Positions 24,528 through 33,692 of a stretch of 64,000 nt of DNA are shown here, piece after piece. Source of the DNA: Cognatilysobacter terrigena. GTDB lineage: Bacteria; Pseudomonadota; Gammaproteobacteria; Xanthomonadales; Xanthomonadaceae. Below the pieces are notes generated by a model. The model was not told the DNA's origin. It did no database searches and worked only from the letters and a program-made list of their open reading frames with translations. Made by a program: the position numbers and the translations under genes. The DNA is taken from the NCBI RefSeq assembly GCF_004361065.1, contig NZ_SELT01000005.1, forward strand, positions 62,001 through 126,000, read 5' to 3'. Position 1 is the first letter of the stretch, and each line of letters begins with the position of its first letter.

Positions 24528-25829
24528 TCAGCGGTCGATCTCGCCGAAAACGACGTCGTAGGTGCCGATCATCGCGACCACGTCGGCCAGCATGTGGCCC
24601 TTGACGATCGCGTCCATCGAGGAAAGGTGCGCGAAACCCGGCGCGCGGCACTTCAGGCGGAAGGGCTTGTTCGCGCCGTCGGAGACGAGGTACACGCCGA
24701 ACTCGCCCTTGGGCGCTTCGACCGCCGCGTACGTCTCGCCGGCCGGCACGCAATAGCCTTCCGAGAACAGCTTGAAGTGGTGGATGAGGGCTTCCATGTC
24801 GTCCTTCATCTCCTCGCGCTTCGGCGGGGCGATCTTGAAGTTGTCGACGATCACGGGGCCGGGATTGGCCTTCAGCCACTTCACGCACTGCTGGATGATG
24901 CGGTTCGACTCGCGCATCTCGGCGACTCGCACGAGATAGCGGTCGTAGCAGTCGCCGGTCTTGCCGACCGGAATGTCGAACTCGACCTGGTCGTAGCGCG
25001 CGTACGGCTGCGTCTTGCGCAGATCCCATGCGATGCCCGAGCCACGAATCATCGGGCCGGTCATGCCCCACGCATACGCATCTTCAGGCGACACCACGCC
25101 GATGCCGACCGTCCGCTGCTTCCAGATGCGGTTGTCCGTGAGCAGCGTTTCGTACTCATCGACGCGCGCCGGGAAATCCTTCGCGAAGGCTTCGATGAAG
25201 TCGAGCATCGTGCCTTCGCGCGCCTCGTTGAAGCGCTTGAGGCTGTTGCCCTTGCGCCACGGCGATTCGCGGTACTTGGACATGCGATCCGGGAGATCGC
25301 GATACACACCGCCCGGACGGTAGTATGCGGCGTGCATGCGCGCGCCCGACACCGCCTCGTACACGTCCATGAGCTCTTCGCGCTCGCGGAACGCGTATAG
25401 GAACACCGCCATCGCGCCGAGGTCGAGCGCATTCGATCCGATCCACATCAGGTGGTTCAGGATGCGCGTGATCTCGTCGAACATCGTCCGGATCCACTGC
25501 GCGCGTTCCGGAGCTTCGATACCGAGCAACGTCTCGATCGCACGCACATAGGCGTGCTCGTTGCACATCATCGAGACGTAATCCAGGCGGTCCATGTAGG
25601 GCACCGACTGGTTGAACGGCTTGGATTCGGCAAGCTTCTCGGTGCCGCGATGGAGCAGACCGATGTGCGGATCGGCGCGACGCACGACTTCGCCATCCAT
25701 CTCGAGGATGAGGCGAAGCACGCCGTGCGCGGCCGGATGCTGCGGGCCGAAGTTCAGCGTGTAGTTGCGGATCTCCGGGCCCGTGTTGGCCGGGCGCAGC
25801 GGATCGGCAGCGGACGGAACGGCGCTCAC
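24528..25829 (-). CDS. nuoD: NADH-quinone oxidoreductase subunit D
   Basis: NuoD is the 49-kDa-type subunit that forms the quinone-binding site with NuoB. The 433-residue product has [16 protein letters not shown] near the N-terminus, with the conserved histidines, and [12 protein letters not shown]. It is a separate gene here, unlike the fused nuoCD of E. coli, and its start overlaps the nuoC stop by 4 bases. Confidence 0.97.
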   Translation of the reverse strand: MSAVPSAADPLRPANTGPEIRNYTLNFGPQHPAAHGVLRLILEMDGEVVRRADPHIGLLHRGTEKLAESKPFNQSVPYMDRLDYVSMMCNEHAYVRAIETLLGIEAPERAQWIRTMFDEITRILNHLMWIGSNALDLGAMAVFLYAFREREELMDVYEAVSGARMHAAYYRPGGVYRDLPDRMSKYRESPWRKGNSLKRFNEAREGTMLDFIEAFAKDFPARVDEYETLLTDNRIWKQRTVGIGVVSPEDAYAWGMTGPMIRGSGIAWDLRKTQPYARYDQVEFDIPVGKTGDCYDRYLVRVAEMRESNRIIQQCVKWLKANPGPVIVDNFKIAPPKREEMKDDMEALIHHFKLFSEGYCVPAGETYAAVEAPKGEFGVYLVSDGANKPFRLKCRAPGFAHLSSMDAIVKGHMLADVVAMIGTYDVVFGEIDR

Positions 25830-26569
25830 TTCTTCACCTCCGCGCGCTGCGCGGCTTCGCCGGCGGACGTCTGGTAACGCGCGTCGTCGCGAATGACGCG
25901 CGGCACGCCGACGCGTGGCTCGATCGTGACCGGCTGGTACACCACGCGACGACGCTCGGCGTCGTAACGCACTTCGACGTTGCCGATCAGCGGGAAATCC
26001 TTGCGGAACGGATGGCCGACGAAGCCGTAGTCCGTGAGGATGCGGCGCAGGTCCGGATGCCCATCGAACACGATGCCGTAGAGGTCGAACGCCTCGCGCT
26101 CGAACCAGTTCACACCCGGCCAGACGTCCACGACGGATGCCACTGCAGGCACCGCATCATCGGGCGCGAACGTGCGGATCCGAAGACGCGCGTTGTGCTG
26201 CACCGACAGCAGATGGGCGACGACGGCGAAGCGACGCTCCGGCGCGATACCGGCTCCGTTCGGCTGCTCACCCCAGACGAAGCGACCGACGCCCTTGCCT
26301 TCGACGCCGCGCGAGAAACCTTCCGACGACACGTCGGTGTCCCACTCGTCGCTGCCGTAGCTCAGGTAATCGACGCCGCAGAGGTCGACGATCTGCTCGA
26401 AACCGAATTCGTCGCGCAGCGCGCGGGAGGCGGCAAGCCAGCCGTCGTGCGGAATTTCAAGCGTGACCTCACCGCGCGGAAGCGCGACGGTGACGACACC
26501 ATCCGTGAACCGCTCGCGCAGACGCGCGGCGAGAACGGGCTCGATGGCTTCCGTCGGCACGGCGCTCAT
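25826..26569 (-). CDS. nuoC: NADH-quinone oxidoreductase subunit C
   Basis: NuoC is the 30-kDa-type structural subunit of the peripheral arm. The 247-residue product contains the family signature [20 protein letters not shown] and [18 protein letters not shown]. It overlaps nuoB and nuoD by 4 bases at each end, so B, C and D are probably translationally coupled. Confidence 0.97.
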   Translation of the reverse strand: MSAVPTEAIEPVLAARLRERFTDGVVTVALPRGEVTLEIPHDGWLAASRALRDEFGFEQIVDLCGVDYLSYGSDEWDTDVSSEGFSRGVEGKGVGRFVWGEQPNGAGIAPERRFAVVAHLLSVQHNARLRIRTFAPDDAVPAVASVVDVWPGVNWFEREAFDLYGIVFDGHPDLRRILTDYGFVGHPFRKDFPLIGNVEVRYDAERRRVVYQPVTIEPRVGVPRVIRDDARYQTSAGEAAQRAEVKK

Positions 26570-27132
26570 TCGCGCATCCCCTGGCGACGATCACCGAAGT
26601 TGGTGCCGCGACGGATCTTCTTCTGCAGCTGCAGGATGCCGTAGGTCAGCGCTTCGGCCGTCGGCGGGCAGCCCGGCACATAGATGTCGACCGGCACGAT
26701 GCGATCGCAGCCGCGCACGACCGAATACGAGTAGTGGTAGTAGCCGCCGCCGTTGGCGCAGCTGCCCATCGAGATGACCCACTTCGGGTCGGGCATCTGG
26801 TCGTACACGCGACGCAACGCCGGCGCCATCTTGTTGACCAGCGTACCCGCCACGATCATCACGTCGGACTGGCGCGGCGACGGGCGGAACACGACGCCGT
26901 AGCGGTCGAGGTCGATACGCGCGGCACCGGCATGCATCATCTCGACCGCGCAGCACGCAAGGCCGAACGTCATCGGCCACATCGAGCCGGTGCGCGCCCA
27001 GTTCCACAGCGTGTCGAGGTTCGTGGTGACGAAACCCTGCTGCATGACCGGGTTGTCGGCCTCCGGCAGCAGGATGTCGTCCAGCCGCCCTTCGGGCAGC
27101 GGATTGAACATGAGGTCGGAAATACTCTTCAT
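26566..27132 (-). CDS. nuoB: NADH-quinone oxidoreductase subunit B
   Basis: NuoB holds cluster N2, the electron donor to quinone. The 188-residue product has the tandem cysteines in [11 protein letters not shown] and further ligands in MGSCANGGG and [10 protein letters not shown]. It lies 13 bases after nuoA. Confidence 0.98.
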   Translation of the reverse strand: MKSISDLMFNPLPEGRLDDILLPEADNPVMQQGFVTTNLDTLWNWARTGSMWPMTFGLACCAVEMMHAGAARIDLDRYGVVFRPSPRQSDVMIVAGTLVNKMAPALRRVYDQMPDPKWVISMGSCANGGGYYHYSYSVVRGCDRIVPVDIYVPGCPPTAEALTYGILQLQKKIRRGTNFGDRRQGMRE

Positions 27133-27145
27133 GGCGACAGCCGCC

Positions 27146-27502
27146 TCACTCCCAATCCAGGGCGCCCTTCTTCCACACGTAGGCGAAACCGATCACCAGT
27201 AGCGCGAGGAAGGTGCCCATCTCGACAAGGCCGAACGGCCCGAGTTCCCGGAACACGAGTGCCCAGGGAAATACGAACGCGATCTCCAGGTCGAAGACGA
27301 TGAAGATGATCGCGATCAGGTAGTAGCGCACGTTGAACTGCATGCGCGCGTCTTCGAACGCGTTGAAGCCGCTTTCGTAAGGCAGCAGCTTCTCGACCGT
27401 CGGGCGCTTGGGCCCGAGGAAACGTCCGACGATGATGAGGGCGACGCCAATACCGCCGGCGACGATCAGGAACAGCAGGGTCGGCAGATATTCGGCCAGC
27501 AC
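27146..27502 (-). CDS. nuoA: NADH-quinone oxidoreductase subunit A
   Basis: NuoA is a three-span membrane subunit and the first gene of the nuoA-N operon. The 118-residue product has the loop [21 protein letters not shown], in which the quinone-proximal acidic residues lie, and [12 protein letters not shown]. The 94 bases between tRNA-Leu and nuoA show no clear promoter or terminator, so nuo may be read from upstream promoters as well. Confidence 0.97.
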   Translation of the reverse strand: MLAEYLPTLLFLIVAGGIGVALIIVGRFLGPKRPTVEKLLPYESGFNAFEDARMQFNVRYYLIAIIFIVFDLEIAFVFPWALVFRELGPFGLVEMGTFLALLVIGFAYVWKKGALDWE

Positions 27503-27596
27503 TCGTGTTCTCTCGGCTCTCGCGCGGCGGGCCGGCGGAGGCCGCGCGGCGCGCTTAGGACTCCCCGCGCCATCGCGGCCGGGGGATTCTGCGGTG

Positions 27597-27681
27597 TGGT
27601 GCCCAAGGGGGGACTCGAACCCCCACGACCTAAGTCGCTACCACCTCAAGGTAGTGCGTCTACCAATTCCGCCACCTGGGC
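27597..27681 (-). tRNA. leuU: tRNA-Leu (GAG)
   Basis: An 85-base class II tRNA with long variable arm and encoded CCA; the anticodon loop TTGAGGT gives anticodon GAG, decoding CUC/CUU. It follows secG, as leuU does in E. coli, and precedes nuoA. The acceptor stem GCCCAGG/CTTGGGC allows one G-U pair. Confidence 0.96.
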
Positions 27682-27710
27682 AAAAACGTGTCATCCGCGA
27701 CGTGTTCATC

Positions 27711-27772
27711 GGGTCGTTGTCGACCCACTCCGGCCTTCCGTGCCGGAGCAGCACATTGTAACTGAATTACAA
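27711..27772 (-). promoter_or_regulatory. Hairpins and AT-rich palindrome between secG and leuU
   Basis: Directly after the secG stop the minus strand carries the palindrome TTGTAA-TTCAG-TTACAA (27772-27756), whose right half with the next base gives TACAAT, a -10-like hexamer. Two hairpins follow: a 7-bp stem (27748-27728) and a 6-bp stem with ACAA loop (27726-27711). No T-run follows either, so these look like processing or pausing structures, or the start of a leuU transcript, rather than a terminator. Confidence 0.35.
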
Positions 27773-27775
27773 CGT

Positions 27776-28246
27776 TTAACCAGCCGGTGTCGTCGTATTC
27801 GGCGACGTCGTCGCAGGTGCAGTCGACGGCTGCGTCGGCGCGGAGGTCGCAGGCGCGGTCGGCGTCGGAGCCGGCGCTGCGGGAACGGTGCTCGGCGCAG
27901 CCGGAATCGCACCGGCCGGTGCTGCGGGAATCGCGCCACCGTTCGACGCCGGCGCATTCGGAACCTGCGCCATGATGCTGCCGCCTGCCGACGCATCGGG
28001 CTGACGCGCGCTGCGCGAAACGGTCCATGAAATCGCGAGGCTCAGCACGAAGAACGCGACCGCGAGCCACTTCGTCGACTTCGACAGGAAGTTCGCGGAA
28101 CCGCGCGCACCGAAGACCGTGCCGGATGCGCCGCCGCCGAAGCCGGAACCGGCCTGGGCGCCTGCGCCGCGCTGCATGAGGATCAGCGCGATCATCGCGA
28201 CCGCCAGCAGCACGTAGATGATGTTCAGAAACAGCAGCATGGGCAC
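27776..28246 (-). CDS. secG: Preprotein translocase subunit SecG
   Basis: SecG is a small two-span partner of SecYE in the inner-membrane translocon. The N-terminal 85 residues are typical: helix 1, LMQRGAGAQAGSGFGGGASG, GSANFLSKSTKWLAVAFF and helix 2. The remaining roughly 65 residues form a Pro/Ala/Thr-rich tail, so the protein has 156 residues against about 110 in E. coli. The start at 28246 has GCTGTGCCC before it and no clear Shine-Dalgarno; the Met at residue 3 is an alternative. It lies 14 bases after tpiA and upstream of tRNA-Leu. Confidence 0.93.
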   Translation of the reverse strand: MPMLLFLNIIYVLLAVAMIALILMQRGAGAQAGSGFGGGASGTVFGARGSANFLSKSTKWLAVAFFVLSLAISWTVSRSARQPDASAGGSIMAQVPNAPASNGGAIPAAPAGAIPAAPSTVPAAPAPTPTAPATSAPTQPSTAPATTSPNTTTPAG

Positions 28247-28260
28247 AGCCCCGTGGAAGC

Positions 28261-29013
28261 TCAGTGGGCGGCCGCTCGCGCGATCGCCAGGAAGTCGTCG
28301 GCCTTCAGCGATGCGCCTCCGACCAGTCCGCCGTCGACGTCGGGCTGCGCGAAGAGCTCGCCCGCGTTGTCGGCCTTGACGCTGCCGCCGTACAGGATCG
28401 GCAGCGAGCCGGCGATTCTAGCATCGCGCTGCGAAATCTCGCCACGAATGAAGGCGTGGACCTCCTGCGCCTGCTCCGGCGTCGCCGTGCGGCCGGTACC
28501 GATCGCCCAGACCGGCTCGTAGGCCACGACGGCGCCCTCGAGGTCCGCAACGCCTGCGCCCGACAAAAGCGGCTCGAGCTGCTGCTCGAGGCGCCACCAG
28601 GTGCGACCGGCTTCACGGTCCTCGAGCGTCTCGCCGACGCAAAGGATCGGCACGAGGCCCGCCGCCTTCGCCGCGCCGAACTTGCGCGCGACGAGCTCGT
28701 TCGATTCGTGGTGGTACTGGCGACGCTCGGAGTGGCCCACCAGACCGTACACCGCGCCGACGTCGAGCAGCATCGCCGCCGAGACTTCGCCCGTGTACGC
28801 GCCCGTCTCGTTCGCGCTGACGTCCTGTGCGCCGAACGCGAGGCCGCGCGCGCCGTAGCGCTCCACCAGCTCGCCGAGATACGGGAGGGGCGGAAGGATC
28901 ACGCGCTCCACGCCCGCAGGCGCGGGTTCGGCGACGATCCCATCGAGCAACGACGCCGCGAATGCGCGATTTCCGTGCAGCTTCCAGTTACCGGCGACGA
29001 TTCGACGACGCAT
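28261..29013 (-). CDS. tpiA: Triosephosphate isomerase
   Basis: Interconverts dihydroxyacetone phosphate and glyceraldehyde 3-phosphate in glycolysis and gluconeogenesis. The 250-residue product has the full active site: Lys11 in AGNWKLHG, His94 in VGHSERR and Glu166 in AYEPVWAIGTG, and the phosphate-binding loop near LYGGSVK. A strong GGAGGGG Shine-Dalgarno lies about 8 bases before the ATG at 29013. It is divergent from the DNA glycosylase gene with a 59-base gap. Confidence 0.98.
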   Translation of the reverse strand: MRRRIVAGNWKLHGNRAFAASLLDGIVAEPAPAGVERVILPPLPYLGELVERYGARGLAFGAQDVSANETGAYTGEVSAAMLLDVGAVYGLVGHSERRQYHHESNELVARKFGAAKAAGLVPILCVGETLEDREAGRTWWRLEQQLEPLLSGAGVADLEGAVVAYEPVWAIGTGRTATPEQAQEVHAFIRGEISQRDARIAGSLPILYGGSVKADNAGELFAQPDVDGGLVGGASLKADDFLAIARAAAH

Positions 29014-29072
29014 CGCGTGCTCCCCTCCAAAATTCGGCGCGAAGTCTAGCCCACCCGCCGCTCTGCCGGACC

Positions 29073-29597
29073 ATGACGACCCTCCACGGCCTGCCCCCGA
29101 TCGAAAACCCGAACGCCCGCGCGCTGGTGCTCGGCAGCATGCCGGGCGGCGCGTCGCTGCGTGCCGGCCGCTACTACGCGCACGGCCAGAACCTGTTCTG
29201 GACCTTCATGGGCGACTTCGTTGGCGCGACGCCGGCTCTGTCCTACGAGGCCCGGATCGATCGCTTGCGGGATGCGGGCATCGCGCTGTGGGACGTCATC
29301 GCGACGTGCGAGCGCGACGGCAGCCTCGACAGCGCGATCCGCGGCGCCGTCGCGAACGATTTCGCCGCGTTCTTCGCGATGCATCGGCACCTGCGGGCCG
29401 TGCTGTTCAACGGCGCGACGGCGGAGGCGACGTTTCGACGCCAAGTGCCCGAAGACATCGTCCCCGCCGGCGTGAAGCTGGTGCGACTGCCCTCGACCAG
29501 CCCCGCGAACCGATCGATTCCGACGGATACCAAGCGCGACGCGTGGCGCGCCGCCCTTGCGGACGCGGGCGTGCGGTTGCAATCGCCGCCGGTATAG
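29073..29597 (+). CDS. DNA glycosylase, UDG superfamily (hypoxanthine/deoxyinosine type)
   Basis: Probably removes deaminated bases from DNA, most likely hypoxanthine. The 174-residue product fits family 6 of the uracil-DNA glycosylase superfamily: motif 1 GSMPG at 21-25, AHGQNLFW with the likely catalytic Asn40, and motif 2 LPSTSPAN at 139-146. The ATG at 29073 gives the usual MTTLHGLPPI start. It is divergent from tpiA and followed by a DUF6445 gene. Assignment to the superfamily is secure; substrate preference is inferred from family. Confidence 0.85.
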   Translation: MTTLHGLPPIENPNARALVLGSMPGGASLRAGRYYAHGQNLFWTFMGDFVGATPALSYEARIDRLRDAGIALWDVIATCERDGSLDSAIRGAVANDFAAFFAMHRHLRAVLFNGATAEATFRRQVPEDIVPAGVKLVRLPSTSPANRSIPTDTKRDAWRAALADAGVRLQSPPV

Positions 29598-29604
29598 TCC
29601 GGCG

Positions 29605-30276
29605 ATGCGCCCCACCCTCGCCCGCCTGCCGACACTGCCCTACCGCAAGCCCACCGAGGGGCGCGACTACTGGGTGGTCGACGACATCCTTCCGAATCCC
29701 GACGACGTGCGCGCACGTGCGCTGGCGCGCGACGACTGGACGCTCGGCTGGCCGCATCGCGAGGAAAGCTGGCCGGGCGCGCGGATCATGCCGGGCCTGG
29801 AACCCGACGAACTCGACCTCGTCGAGACACGCGTCAAGGCGCTGACCGGTGCATCGAAGTTGTGGGTGCAGGCCTCGCCTGACGGTGCGACGCTCAATCA
29901 CAACTGCATCCAGGCCGTCGGCGACAACGAAGGCGAGGTGCGTCCGCACACCGATTCGCGCGCGCTCTGCCGCTATGCCGCGGTGCTGTATCTGAATCCG
30001 AAAGTGCCCGATGACTGCGGCACCAGCTTTTTCCGCCAGCGACTGCCGACGGGCCAGCTCGGCGGCAACTCGGTGATGCCGCCGCACAACAATCTCGTCG
30101 AAGCGCTCGGCACGCGGTTCGTCGCCGACGGCAGCTTCGTCGAAGACGTCGCCGTGCCGCATCGCTACAACCGGCTGCTCGTCTACCGCGCGAACATCAT
30201 CCACAGCGCGACCCGCTACTGGGGCCGCACGCTCGAGACCAAACGCATGGCTGCGGTGTTCTTCTGGATGGCGTAA
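29605..30276 (+). CDS. DUF6445 family protein, probable Fe(II)/2-oxoglutarate-oxygenase fold
   Basis: The 223-residue product belongs to an uncharacterised family with the look of a double-stranded beta-helix oxygenase: HTD at 115-117 would supply two metal ligands, His200 in NIIHSATRYWG the third, and Arg214 in LETKRMA could bind a 2-oxoacid. A -10-like TATAGT at 29593-29598 ends 6 bases before the ATG, which would give a leaderless mRNA; there is no Shine-Dalgarno. An intrinsic terminator follows. The metal triad is my reading of spacing and is not proven; substrate unknown. Confidence 0.75.
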   Translation: MRPTLARLPTLPYRKPTEGRDYWVVDDILPNPDDVRARALARDDWTLGWPHREESWPGARIMPGLEPDELDLVETRVKALTGASKLWVQASPDGATLNHNCIQAVGDNEGEVRPHTDSRALCRYAAVLYLNPKVPDDCGTSFFRQRLPTGQLGGNSVMPPHNNLVEALGTRFVADGSFVEDVAVPHRYNRLLVYRANIIHSATRYWGRTLETKRMAAVFFWMA

Positions 30277-30312
30277 CCCGCGCTCGTTATCCGAGCCTCT
30301 GAAGCCAAAAAT

Positions 30313-30335
30313 CCCGGCCGAGGCCGGGTTTTTTT
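30313..30335. terminator. Bidirectional intrinsic terminator
   Basis: Stem CCCGGC / GCCGGG with loop CGAG, followed by seven T on the + strand and preceded by AAAAAT, which gives ATTTTT on the minus strand. It separates the convergent DUF6445 (+) and dioxygenase (-) genes and can serve both. Confidence 0.8.
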
Positions 30336-30344
30336 GACGCGCCG

Positions 30345-31286
30345 TTACTTGAGCTTGATCTCGCGCAGGCGCTCTTCGAGATAACCCTGCGCCGTGATCG
30401 ATTCGGGATAGCGGCTGGGGTTTTCCGCCGTCACGCAGGACGGCAGCACGTCGATGACGAAGTCCGGATTCGGGTGCAGGAAGAACGGCGTCGAGTAACG
30501 CGGCTGGCGCGCCTTCTCACCCGGCGGGTTGACCACGCGATGCGTCGTCGACGGATACACGTGGTTTGTCAGACGCTGCAGCATGTCGCCGATGTTGACG
30601 ACGATCGTGTCGGCCTGCGCGGTGAACGGAATCCACTCGCCCTTGCGCGACAGCACTTCCAGGCCTTCCGAACTCGCGCCGACCAGCAGCGTGATGAGGT
30701 TGATGTCCTCGTGCGCACCGGCACGCACGTTCGGCACGTCCGGCGTCGTGATCGGCGGATAGTGGATCGGGCGCAGGATCGAATTGCCCTGGTTCGTCAC
30801 GTTGACGAAGTAGTCGCCCGGCAGGCCGATGTGCAGCGCCAGCGCCGACAGCATGCGCGAGCCGAGATCGTCGAGCGCCGTGTACAGGCGATAGCCGACG
30901 TCGCGGAATTCGGCGATTTCGGTCGGCCACACGTTCGGCGGCATCACGTCGGCGTACTTCGAATCGCGCGCGATCTCACGGCCGATGTGGAAGAACTCCT
31001 TGAGGTCGAAGTGCTGCGCGCCCTTCGCGGTCTCGATGCCGAACGGCGTGTAGCCGCGCGCGCCACCACCGCCCGGCACGTGGTACTTGCGCTTGACCTC
31101 ATCCGGCAGCGCGAAGAACTCGGCGAACACGCGGTAGGCGTCGTCGATCAGCTGCTGCGGGATGCCGTGGTTGCGGATGCCGGCGAAGCCCCACTCGCGG
31201 TAGGTCGCGCCGAGCTCGGCAACGAAGGCGTCGCGCTCGGACGGATTGTCGAAGCGCTGGATGTCGAGGGTCGGGATCTGGCTCAT
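30345..31286 (-). CDS. Isopenicillin N synthase-like 2OG-Fe(II) dioxygenase
   Basis: A soluble non-haem iron oxygenase of the isopenicillin N synthase/DIOX superfamily. The 313-residue product has the N-terminal DIOX_N region (GFAGIRNHGIP) and the catalytic 2OG-FeII domain with metal ligands His192 and Asp194 (AHEDINLITLL) and His249 (YPSTTHRVVNP), and the 2-oxoglutarate-binding RYS at 263-265. It stands as a single gene between a terminator and glmM, with a 61-base upstream gap to glmM. The substrate cannot be told from sequence; many bacterial members are unassigned. Confidence 0.88.
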   Translation of the reverse strand: MSQIPTLDIQRFDNPSERDAFVAELGATYREWGFAGIRNHGIPQQLIDDAYRVFAEFFALPDEVKRKYHVPGGGGARGYTPFGIETAKGAQHFDLKEFFHIGREIARDSKYADVMPPNVWPTEIAEFRDVGYRLYTALDDLGSRMLSALALHIGLPGDYFVNVTNQGNSILRPIHYPPITTPDVPNVRAGAHEDINLITLLVGASSEGLEVLSRKGEWIPFTAQADTIVVNIGDMLQRLTNHVYPSTTHRVVNPPGEKARQPRYSTPFFLHPNPDFVIDVLPSCVTAENPSRYPESITAQGYLEERLREIKLK

Positions 31287-31347
31287 GTCGGTTCTCTGGT
31301 CGAGCCGGCAGTGTGCGCCACGGCCGGCTGCGTCGATTTGATCGAAA

Positions 31348-32697
31348 TCAGGCGGCGGCTTCGCGCACGGCGGCGGCGAGACGATCGAGCGTCGTCTCGA
31401 CGAGTGCGTCGTCGTCCGCTTCCACGGTCACGCGCACGACGGGTTCGGTGCCGGAAGGACGCAGGAACGCACGCCCGCGACCGGCGACCGCCTGCTGCGC
31501 GTCCGCGAGCGCGGCCTTGACGCTATCCGCTTCGGCCGGCTTGCCACCTGCTGCATAACGCACGTTGACGGTCTTCTGCGGCACGCGCCGCAGGCCTTCC
31601 AGCGCCTGCGCGAGCGAGATGCCGCGTCGACGCAGCACTTCCAGCACCTGCAATGCGCTGACGATGCCGTCGCCGGTGCTGACGCGATCGAGGCAGAGCA
31701 GATGGCCCGATGCTTCCCCGCCCAGCACGCCTTCGTGTGCGACGAGCTGCTGGTGCACGTAGCGATCGCCGACCTTCGCGCGCAGGAAGTTGATGCCGCG
31801 CTGGCCGAGCGCCTGCTCGAGGCCGAAATTGCTCATCAGCGTGCCGACCACCGGACCGCGCAGGCGGCCGTGCGCCTGCCAGTCGGTCGCGAGCACGTAG
31901 ATCAGGTCGTCGCCGTCGCGCACGCGGCCTTCGGCGTCGACGAACAGCACGCGGTCGCCGTCGCCGTCAAAGGCGATGCCGAGGTCGGCACCCTGCTCCA
32001 CCACCGTCTTCGCGAGAAGTTCGGGATGCGTCGAGCCGACGCCGTCGTTGATGTTCGTGCCGTTCGGTTCGACACCGATCGTGGTGACGCGCGCACCGAG
32101 TTCGCGGAACACGATGGGCGCGATCTGGTACGTCGCACCGTTCGCGCAGTCCATGACGATGCGCATGCCGTCGAGGTCGAAACGCCGCGGCACGCTGCCT
32201 TTGCAGGCTTCGACGTAACGGCCCAGCGCCTCGCGCGTGCGCACGGCCTTGCCGAGTTCGTCGGACGCGACGGTGCGGAACGGTTCGTCGAGCGCGGCTT
32301 CGATCGCGAGTTCCGTCTCGTCGTCGAGCTTTTCGCCTTCCGCCGAGAAGAACTTGATCCCGTTGTCGTAATGCGGGTTGTGCGACGCCGAGATCACGAT
32401 GCCGCCATCGGCGCGCAGCGAGCGCGTGAGGTGCGCGACGGCGGGCGTGGGCATCGGGCCCATCAGCTGCACGTCGACGCCCGCGGCGACGAGGCCCGCT
32501 TCGAGCGCCGCTTCGAACATGTAGTTCGAGATGCGCGTGTCCTTGCCGATGATCACGACCGGCTTGCGCCACGAGGGCGCCTTCGAACGCAGCGCATGCC
32601 CGTAGGCGTTGCCGAGGCGGAGCACGAAGTCCGCCGAGATCGCGCCTTCGCCCACGCGTCCGCGAATGCCGTCGGTACCGAAATAACGACGACTCAT
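31348..32697 (-). CDS. glmM: Phosphoglucosamine mutase
   Basis: Converts glucosamine 6-phosphate to glucosamine 1-phosphate for UDP-GlcNAc, peptidoglycan and LPS synthesis. The 449-residue product has the FGTDGIRG start, the phosphoserine loop [12 protein letters not shown] (Ser about 105), the metal loop DGDGDR and the C-terminal [11 protein letters not shown] phosphate-binding loop. Its start overlaps the accD stop by 4 bases (ATGA), an unusual partner compared with E. coli, where glmM follows folP. Confidence 0.97.
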   Translation of the reverse strand: MSRRYFGTDGIRGRVGEGAISADFVLRLGNAYGHALRSKAPSWRKPVVIIGKDTRISNYMFEAALEAGLVAAGVDVQLMGPMPTPAVAHLTRSLRADGGIVISASHNPHYDNGIKFFSAEGEKLDDETELAIEAALDEPFRTVASDELGKAVRTREALGRYVEACKGSVPRRFDLDGMRIVMDCANGATYQIAPIVFRELGARVTTIGVEPNGTNINDGVGSTHPELLAKTVVEQGADLGIAFDGDGDRVLFVDAEGRVRDGDDLIYVLATDWQAHGRLRGPVVGTLMSNFGLEQALGQRGINFLRAKVGDRYVHQQLVAHEGVLGGEASGHLLCLDRVSTGDGIVSALQVLEVLRRRGISLAQALEGLRRVPQKTVNVRYAAGGKPAEADSVKAALADAQQAVAGRGRAFLRPSGTEPVVRVTVEADDDALVETTLDRLAAAVREAAA

Positions 32698-33572
32698 GCG
32701 GCCGCGACCTCGGGCTTCGGCTGCTTCATCATCAGCGCGAGCAGGTGCGAGAGGCGCTCACGCATCTCGCGGCGGTCGCAGATCATGTCGATCGCGCCGT
32801 GCTCGACGAGGAACTCCGAACGCTGGAAGCCTTCCGGCAGCTTCTCGCGTACGGTCTGCTCGATGACGCGCGGACCCGCGAAGCCGATCAGCGCTTCGGG
32901 TTCGGCGATGTTGAGATCGCCCAGCATCGCGAACGATGCCGACACGCCACCGGTGGTCGGGTGCGTGAGCACGGAGACGTACGGCAGGCCCGCTTCACGC
33001 AGGCGGCCGAGCGCCGCGGAGGTCTTCGCCATCTGCATCAGCGAGAACAGCGACTCCTGCATGCGGGCGCCGCCCGACGCGGAGAAGTTAACGAATGGGC
33101 AGCCGATCTCGAGCGCCGTTTCGGCCGCGCGGGTGAAGCGCTCGCCGACGACGGAGCCCATCGAGCCGCCCATGAACGCGAAGTCGAACGACGCGGCGAC
33201 GAGATCGCGGCCATCGAGCGTGCCGCGCATCGCGATCAGCGCGTCGCGCTCGCCCGTCGACTTCTGCGCGGCCTTAATGCGGTCGGAATACTTCTTCTGG
33301 TCGCGGAACTTGAGGACGTCGGTCGGGCCGAGGTCCGCGGCGATCTCAGTGGTGCTGCCGGCGTCGAACAGCGAGGCCAGGCGCGCACGGGCCCGGATCG
33401 GCATGTGGTAGCCGCACTTCGGGCAGACCTCGAGGTTCTCCTCGAGCTCCGGGCGGTACAGCGCCGAGGCGCAGCGGTCGCACTTTTCCCAGAGACCTTC
33501 CGGCACGCTGCGGCGGCGCTGGGTGCCTTCGGTGCGGATGCCGGACGGCATCAGTTTCTTGAGCCAGGACAT
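32694..33572 (-). CDS. accD: Acetyl-CoA carboxylase carboxyltransferase subunit beta
   Basis: Part of the carboxyltransferase of acetyl-CoA carboxylase, making malonyl-CoA for fatty acids. The 292-residue product has the N-terminal zinc ribbon with Cys31, 34, 50 and 53, and the crotonase-fold core ([13 protein letters not shown] type: [34 protein letters not shown]). It follows trpA by a 120-base gap that contains a -10-like TACACT (minus strand 33629-33624), and has GGGGAGAG before the start, so it may be separately transcribed. Confidence 0.97.
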   Translation of the reverse strand: MSWLKKLMPSGIRTEGTQRRRSVPEGLWEKCDRCASALYRPELEENLEVCPKCGYHMPIRARARLASLFDAGSTTEIAADLGPTDVLKFRDQKKYSDRIKAAQKSTGERDALIAMRGTLDGRDLVAASFDFAFMGGSMGSVVGERFTRAAETALEIGCPFVNFSASGGARMQESLFSLMQMAKTSAALGRLREAGLPYVSVLTHPTTGGVSASFAMLGDLNIAEPEALIGFAGPRVIEQTVREKLPEGFQRSEFLVEHGAIDMICDRREMRERLSHLLALMMKQPKPEVAAA

Positions 33573-33692
33573 GCTGGAGGCTCTCCCCTGTCGGACGAAC
33601 GGCCGTCTCGCGGCCAGCGGGTCAGTGTAGCGCAGCGCTCCGGGCCGGCCGGTCGCGTGGGCGGACCGGCCGAGGCGGGACTGCGACGGGCG

